Shown: positions 60,069 through 64,000 of the stretch, piece after piece
Layout: the number at the start of each line of letters is the position of its first letter
Position numbering within the stretch: position 1 is the stretch's first letter
Assembly: GCF_021502675.1 (NCBI RefSeq)
Contig: NZ_JAKFHA010000008.1
Coordinates: forward strand, 35,644-99,643
Direction: 5' to 3'
Length of the DNA stretch: 64,000 nt
DNA from: Yinghuangia soli
GTDB lineage: Bacteria; Actinomycetota; Actinomycetes; Streptomycetales; Streptomycetaceae
Notes under the pieces: generated by a model
Seen by the model: the letters and a program-made list of their open reading frames with translations, nothing else
Told to the model about the DNA's origin: nothing
Database searches by the model: none
Translations under genes and position numbers: made by a program

Positions 60069-60518
60069 TCAGACTTCGCCGCGCCAAGCGCCGGTGGCGT
60101 TGCCGTCGCGGGTCTCGATGAACTCGCGGAACCGTTCGAGGTCGCCGCGGACCTTGCGGGTGACGAAGCCGAGCTTGTCGCCGACGTTCTCGACCATGCC
60201 CTCGGGGTCGTGGTCGAGCTGCAGCATCACCTTGGTATGCGTGTCGTCGAGGCGGTGGAACGTCACCACGCCGCCCTGGTCCGGACCGCTGCGGCTGCGC
60301 CACGCGATGCGCTCGTCGGGGATCTGCTCGGTGATCTCGGCAGCGAACTCCCGCTTCACACCGGAGATGTTCGTCACCCAGTACGTGTGCGTGGCGTCGA
60401 TCTGCTCGACGCGCTCGACGCCGTCCATGAAGCGCGGGAAGTCCGCGAACTGCGTCCACTGGTCGTACGCCGCACGGACCGGGACCGCCACCTCGACAGA
60501 TTCTTCGACCTGCGTCAT
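60069..60518 (-). CDS. SRPBCC-family (polyketide cyclase/Coq10-like) protein
   Basis: 149 residues, START-like fold. VEVAVPVRAAYDQWTQFADF and PRFMDGVERVEQIDATHTYW are the cavity-lining N-terminus, with DPEGMVENVGDKLGFVTRKV later, as in the cyclase/dehydrase-like proteins of Streptomyces that bind hydrophobic ligands. ATG 60518 has AAGGAG nine bases upstream. A SigB-like promoter lies 47 bases upstream, inside the end of the preceding gene, so it may be stress-induced. Ligand unknown. Confidence 0.85.
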   Translation of the reverse strand: MTQVEESVEVAVPVRAAYDQWTQFADFPRFMDGVERVEQIDATHTYWVTNISGVKREFAAEITEQIPDERIAWRSRSGPDQGGVVTFHRLDDTHTKVMLQLDHDPEGMVENVGDKLGFVTRKVRGDLERFREFIETRDGNATGAWRGEV

Positions 60519-60564
60519 GTTGCATCGCTCCTTCTTCGCATAGGGATGGGCCGGAGCCCCGGCG

Positions 60565-60589
60565 CTACCCGCTTCGGCGGCCGCCACGC
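60565..60589 (-). promoter_or_regulatory. SigB-like promoter (SRPBCC gene)
   Basis: Minus-strand GCGT-N15-GGGTAG. Its TAG is also the stop codon of the HGxxPAAW-type gene. Confidence 0.5.
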
Positions 60590-60885
60590 CCCTCGTCCAC
60601 GAACCGGTCGCGCAGTTCGACGTCGCCCTCCTGGTGGTAACCGGGCGGTATCCCCAGGCCCATCAGGGACAGGATCTTCCCCAGGAACGCACCGACCACG
60701 GCCACGCCGACCCCCGTCCAGAAGAGCCAGACCTCGGTCGTCGGAAAGGCGATCGCCGCCATGAGGCAGCCCGCGAGGATGACCGCCACGCCGATCCACG
60801 CGGCCGGGCTGTGGCCGGCGTTGTCGATACGCATGTCGCGGCGCCCGTAGCGCCGCTGCGCCTTCGCATGCGGGTCGTAGCTCAT
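60565..60885 (-). CDS. Small HGxxPAAW-type membrane protein (DUF6704-like)
   Basis: 106 residues. The motif GHSPAAWIGVAVILAGCLMA is the HGxxPAAW-like signature of small actinobacterial membrane proteins, with a second helix LFWTGVGVAVVGAFLGKILS and the tail LGIPPGYHQEGDVELRDR. Two membrane spans, both ends cytoplasmic; function unknown. ATG 60885 has GGAGGC upstream. A SigB-like promoter is located 91 bases before it. Confidence 0.8.
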   Translation of the reverse strand: MSYDPHAKAQRRYGRRDMRIDNAGHSPAAWIGVAVILAGCLMAAIAFPTTEVWLFWTGVGVAVVGAFLGKILSLMGLGIPPGYHQEGDVELRDRFVDEGRGGRRSG

Positions 60886-60975
60886 GTCGCCGCCTCCTTG
60901 TGATCAAGCAAATACCGTCCGGTGTGCCGGCTGCGTCCGCTGTTCGTCCGTTCTGCGCCGGCTGTGTGCCCGGCG

Positions 60976-61000
60976 CTACCCGCATCGCGCCCGCTGATAC
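60976..61000 (-). promoter_or_regulatory. SigB-like promoter (HGxxPAAW gene)
   Basis: Minus-strand GTAT-N15-GGGTAG in the divergent spacer with the YihY gene. Confidence 0.5.
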
Positions 61001-61007
61001 GTCGCCC

Positions 61008-61032
61008 GCATGCGTCCGCAGGTTCCGGATAG
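61008..61032 (+). promoter_or_regulatory. SigB-like promoter (YihY gene)
   Basis: GCAT-N15-GGATAG ending 9 bases before ATG 61042; one base off the GGGTAG core. Confidence 0.4.
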
Positions 61033-61041
61033 CTGCTCTGC

Positions 61042-62070
61042 ATGGCGTGGATCCGACGAAGAAGACAAGACCCAGAACCACCGCCCGGGCCTGACCCCGC
61101 GGTTCTGCGGGATGCCCCCGACGAGCCTTCGGAGCTGCCCAAACGGTCGTGGTGGGCCGTGCTCAAGCGCACCGCCGCCGAGTTCCAGGAAGACGAACTC
61201 ACCGACCGGGCAGCAGCCTTGACCTACTACGGCGTGCTCTCGCTCTTCCCCGCGCTGCTGGTGCTCGTCTCGCTCCTCGGCCTCGCCGGCGCCGCTGCCA
61301 CCCGCGAAATTCTCGACAACATAGGCGAGTTGGCTCCTGGCGCGGCACGCGACGTGCTCACCAACGCAGTACGCGACCTCCAGTCCAGCACCGGCACCGG
61401 ATCAGTACTCGCCGTCGTCGGCCTGGTGCTCGCCGTATGGTCGGCGTCCGGCTATGTCGCGGCCTTCATCCGGGCCTCCAACGTCGTCTACGACATCCCC
61501 GAAGGCCGCCCGGTCTGGAAACTCACGCCTCTCCGCCTGGCCATGACACTCGTCCTCATGGTCCTGGCCTGCGCGAGCGCGCTGATCGTCGTCTTCACCG
61601 GAGCGCTCGCCCGCCAAGCCGGTGCCGCGCTGGGGGTCGGGGACGCGGCGGTACGCGTCTGGGACATCGCCAAGTGGCCCGTCCTCGTGGCCCTGGTGAT
61701 CCTCATGATCGCGCTGCTCTACTGGGCCGCCCCGAACGCCAAGAGCCGCGGATTCCGCTGGATCACCCCGGGCAGTTTCCTCGCCCTGGTGATCTGGCTG
61801 GTCGCCTCGGCCGGCTTCGCGTTCTACGTGGCCACCTTCGCCACCTACAACAAGACGTACGGCACCTTCGCCGGCGTGGTCGTCTTCCTGGTCTGGCTGT
61901 GGGTGACCAACATCGCCGTGCTGCTGGGCCTGGAGTTCGACGCCGAGTTGTCCCGCCAGCGGGCGATCGCGGGCGGCCACCCGCCCGACGACGAGCCGTA
62001 CGTCCGGCCCCGCGACACCCGCAAGTGGCCACCGGAGGAACGGCTCCGCGCCAAGAAGGCCCGGGGCTGA
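61042..62070 (+). CDS. YihY/BrkB-family membrane protein
   Basis: 342 residues. After a polar N-terminus of about 30 residues comes TAAEFQEDELTDRAAALTYYGVLSLFPALL, then six hydrophobic helices and the family motifs ASGYVAAFIRASNVVYDIPE and TYNKTYGTFAGVVVFLVWLW with LLGLEFDAEL. The family was once called ribonuclease BN but is now held to be a membrane transport or permease-like protein of unclear substrate. C-terminus is charged. Confidence 0.92.
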   Translation: MAWIRRRRQDPEPPPGPDPAVLRDAPDEPSELPKRSWWAVLKRTAAEFQEDELTDRAAALTYYGVLSLFPALLVLVSLLGLAGAAATREILDNIGELAPGAARDVLTNAVRDLQSSTGTGSVLAVVGLVLAVWSASGYVAAFIRASNVVYDIPEGRPVWKLTPLRLAMTLVLMVLACASALIVVFTGALARQAGAALGVGDAAVRVWDIAKWPVLVALVILMIALLYWAAPNAKSRGFRWITPGSFLALVIWLVASAGFAFYVATFATYNKTYGTFAGVVVFLVWLWVTNIAVLLGLEFDAELSRQRAIAGGHPPDDEPYVRPRDTRKWPPEERLRAKKARG

Positions 62071-62256
62071 TCAGCCGTCCTCCGGAAGCCCCTCCCCGCT
62101 GCGCCGGACGACGAACGCCCATCCGCGCCGATAGACCGCGACCCACCCCTGCGTCATCGCCGACACCACGACGACCGCCACCATGGCGTTGTCGCGATAC
62201 CGCCCCGCCGAGTTGCCCGCGGGCCTGCCGATAAGTGCGCCAAGGCTGTACATCAT
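62071..62256 (-). CDS. Small membrane peptide
   Basis: 61 residues with two adjacent ATG codons (62256, 62253) after GAGGAGGTC. One hydrophobic segment (NAMVAVVVVSAMTQGWVAVY) and basic flanks. Unknown; it overlaps no other gene and is convergent with the YihY gene by one base. Confidence 0.55.
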   Translation of the reverse strand: MMYSLGALIGRPAGNSAGRYRDNAMVAVVVVSAMTQGWVAVYRRGWAFVVRRSGEGLPEDG

Positions 62257-62336
62257 GACCTCCTCAGGCCCTTCCAGGCCGCTTCCCGCACGCTGCCCCG
62301 GCCCGCCCCCGCCAGTCCCCGCCGACCCCGATTCCC

Positions 62337-62361
62337 GCGTACGAAGACCATCTCCGGGTAG
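62337..62361 (+). promoter_or_regulatory. SigB-like promoter (decarboxylase gene)
   Basis: GCGT-N15-GGGTAG, 9 bases before ATG 62371, giving a near-leaderless message. Confidence 0.5.
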
Positions 62362-62370
62362 CCGCGCGCC

Positions 62371-63882
62371 ATGAAGACGCGCATGAACCACTCGCGAGCT
62401 CCGGTCCTCGACGCGCTCGCCGCCTACCACCGCCGCGGATTCGTGCCCTTCACACCACCCGGGCACAAGCAGGGCCGCGGCACCGATCCCCGCGTCCGCG
62501 AGGTGCTGGGCTCCGACGTGTTCGGCGCGGACGTCCTGGCCGTGGCCGGACTCGACGACCGCACCGCGTCCGGCCGGGTCCTGGAGCGCGCCGAGGCCCT
62601 CATGGCCGACGCGGTCCGCGCCGACCGGGCCTTCTTCACCACCTGCGGCAGCAGCCTGTCCGTCAAGAGCGCCATGCTCGCGGTCGCCCGCCCGCACCAG
62701 AAGCTGCTGATCTCGCGGGACGCGCACAAGTCCGTGGTCTCCGGCCTTGTCCTGAGCGGCATACGCCCGTGCTGGATCGACCCGAGCTGGGACGCCGAGC
62801 TCCACCTGGCCCACCCGCCCGGGCCCGAGGCGTATGCCGCGGCGCTGGCCGCCGACCCGGACGCCGTCGGCGCCCTGGTGACGAGCCCCACCCCGTACGG
62901 CACCTGCGCCGATCTGGCCGGGATCGCCGAAGTGTGCCACCGCCACGGCGTACCGGTGATCGTCGACGAAGCCTGGGGAGCGCACCTGCCGTTCCACCCC
63001 GAGCTGCCGACGTGGGCGATGGACGCGGGCGCGGACGTGTGCGTGACCAGCGTGCACAAGATGGGCGGCGGCCTGGAGCAAGGGTCGGTCTTCCACCAGC
63101 AAGGCGACCGCGTCGACCCCGCGCACCTTGCCGCATGCGCCGACCTCCTCGGTACCACCAGCCCCAACGTCCTGATCTTCGCGGCGATGGACGGGTGGCG
63201 CCGGCAGATGGCGGAGCGCGGCGAACGCCTGCTCTCCGACGCCCTGTCCCTCGCCGCCCGGGTCCGCAGCGAACTGGGCCAGATCCCGGGGCTGCACGTG
63301 GACGGCACCGAATTCCTCGGACCGGGCCTGGCCTACGCACTCGATCCGCTGCAGGTCGTCGTCGACGTCTCGGCCCTGGACATCACCGGCTACGCCGCCG
63401 CCGACTGGCTCCGCGACCACCACCGGATCAACCTGCACGTGTGCGACCACCGGCGGATCAGCGCCCAACTCTCGTACGCCGACAACGACGCCACCGCGCA
63501 GGTCTTGACGACCGCGCTGCGTGCGCTGCCCGAACACGCCACCGGCCTGGCCAAGGCGTCCTTGCCGGTGGCCGTCCCCGATCCGGCGGAACTGCGCCTG
63601 GAGACCGCGATGCTGCCGCGCGACGCGTTCTTCGCCGACACCGAGCAGGTCCCGGCCGCCAAGGCCGCCGGGCGCATCGCCGCCCAGATGATCACGCCGT
63701 ACCCGCCGGGCATCCCCGTCGCGGTCCCGGGCGAACGCCTCACCGCCGAGGTACTCGACTACCTGCAGTCCGGCGTGCGCTCCGGCATGGTCCTGCCGGA
63801 CGCCGACACGGGCACCTCCGCAGAAGGGAACGAGCAAGACGCCGACGCAGCCGAACTCCGCACCATCCGCGTGGTCGCCTGA
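62371..63882 (+). CDS. Orn/Lys/Arg decarboxylase-family PLP protein
   Basis: 503 residues, aminotransferase-fold PLP enzyme of the Orn/Lys/Arg decarboxylase major domain group. N-terminal FVPFTPPGHKQGRGTDPRVR, FFTTCGSSLSVKSAMLAVAR, LLISRDAHKSVVSGLVLSGI, VIVDEAWGAHLPFHPELPTW, and the PLP lysine in CVTSVHKMGGGLEQGSVFHQ. The C-terminal domain has TPYPPGIPVAVPGERLT. It decarboxylates a basic amino acid or has a related PLP activity; substrate not fixed. ATG 62371 is taken over ATG 62383. The ribosome site is weak, in line with a near-leaderless message from the SigB-like promoter. Confidence 0.9.
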   Translation: MKTRMNHSRAPVLDALAAYHRRGFVPFTPPGHKQGRGTDPRVREVLGSDVFGADVLAVAGLDDRTASGRVLERAEALMADAVRADRAFFTTCGSSLSVKSAMLAVARPHQKLLISRDAHKSVVSGLVLSGIRPCWIDPSWDAELHLAHPPGPEAYAAALAADPDAVGALVTSPTPYGTCADLAGIAEVCHRHGVPVIVDEAWGAHLPFHPELPTWAMDAGADVCVTSVHKMGGGLEQGSVFHQQGDRVDPAHLAACADLLGTTSPNVLIFAAMDGWRRQMAERGERLLSDALSLAARVRSELGQIPGLHVDGTEFLGPGLAYALDPLQVVVDVSALDITGYAAADWLRDHHRINLHVCDHRRISAQLSYADNDATAQVLTTALRALPEHATGLAKASLPVAVPDPAELRLETAMLPRDAFFADTEQVPAAKAAGRIAAQMITPYPPGIPVAVPGERLTAEVLDYLQSGVRSGMVLPDADTGTSAEGNEQDADAAELRTIRVVA

Positions 63883-63892
63883 CGGGACCGAT

Positions 63893-63958
63893 CCCTCAGC
63901 CCCGGGCCGCCGCGGCCGGACCCCTCAGCCCCCGGCCGCCGCGGCCGGACCCCTCAGC
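63893..63958. repeat. 29-bp tandem repeat containing a stop codon
   Basis: CCCTCAGCCC followed by a GGCCGCCGCGGCCGGA-like part repeats with a 29-bp period at 63893 and 63922 and begins a third time at 63951. On the minus strand each copy contains GGCTGA, the stop context of the gene entering from the right. Confidence 0.8.
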
Positions 63959-64000
63959 CCTGGCCGCCCCGCCCGGAGAGGAAGTCGCGGACCCGGTCGA
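63954..64000 (-). CDS. 3' end of a gene cut by the window edge
   Basis: Reading on the minus strand, the last codons encode DRVRDFLSGRGGQG followed by TGA (63954-63956). Function cannot be told from this tail. Confidence 0.5.
   Translation of the reverse strand, partial: DRVRDFLSGRGGQG

Noticed and set aside
61042-62070. Ribonuclease BN
   Set aside because: Old name of the YihY/BrkB family; the protein is a six-helix membrane protein without nuclease residues.
63893-63958. CRISPR-like repeat
   Set aside because: Direct head-to-tail 29-bp copies without spacers; no cas gene.

Overview
The window is high-GC actinomycete DNA, most likely Streptomycetaceae. GC-rich third positions, frequent GTG/TTG starts, 4-bp GTGA/TTGA gene overlaps, a DUF5133 protein, HGxxPAAW-type and HbhA-like small proteins, Cys-rich leader peptides and GGGTAG/T stress-type promoters all point there. 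I see no tRNA, rRNA, phage, transposase or CRISPR array.

Layout. (1) 0.2-7.4 kb: acyl-CoA dehydrogenase, CitE-like CoA-ester lyase, FAS1/MaoC-like hydratase, LysR regulator, family III CoA-transferase and aldehyde dehydrogenase. The gene set matches CoA-transferase/hydratase/lyase pathways for C5 dicarboxylates such as itaconate or mesaconate. (2) 7.4-11.1 kb: two overlapping sulfatases. (3) 11.3-20.2 kb: a surface-glycan-like locus (GT87-type membrane transferase, membrane-anchored molybdopterin oxidoreductase, methyltransferase, DUF2064 transferase, GT2, two-component system, NAD-dependent epimerase). Four of its promoters carry one shared 18-bp box at nearly fixed distance from the -10. 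(4) 20.3-25.2 kb: nitroreductase, a poly-G tract that may be an assembly fault, an MMPL exporter and an unknown membrane protein. (5) 25.4-32.5 kb: two molybdopterin oxidoreductases. One is a 1,427-residue fusion of an assimilatory nitrate reductase to a CysJ-type flavoprotein, with a GlnR-like box upstream.

(6) 32.5-46.9 kb is a sulfur region. A 26-codon Cys-rich leader peptide precedes an operon for a peptide-type ABC importer, an FMN reductase and three flavin monooxygenases, which suggests uptake and oxidative desulfurisation of an organosulfur compound when cysteine is short. It is followed by a secreted arylsulfotransferase-like protein with LGFP repeats and, on the other strand, by another flavin monooxygenase with its own Cys-leader. 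(7) 47.0-64.0 kb holds small stress-type proteins, a phytoene-desaturase-like oxidoreductase, an esterase, a lipoprotein, several unknown proteins, a YihY/BrkB protein and an Orn/Lys/Arg decarboxylase-family protein. Seven genes here are preceded by GNNT-N15-GG(G/A)TA(G/T), a SigB-like promoter pattern. Between 56.1 and 57.6 kb are two signs of gene decay: a duplicated gene fragment and an HD-domain gene that has lost its 5' end.

The most interesting signals are the four-promoter box of the two-component glycan locus, the SigB-like promoter set, and the paired Cys-leader peptides in front of flavin monooxygenase units.
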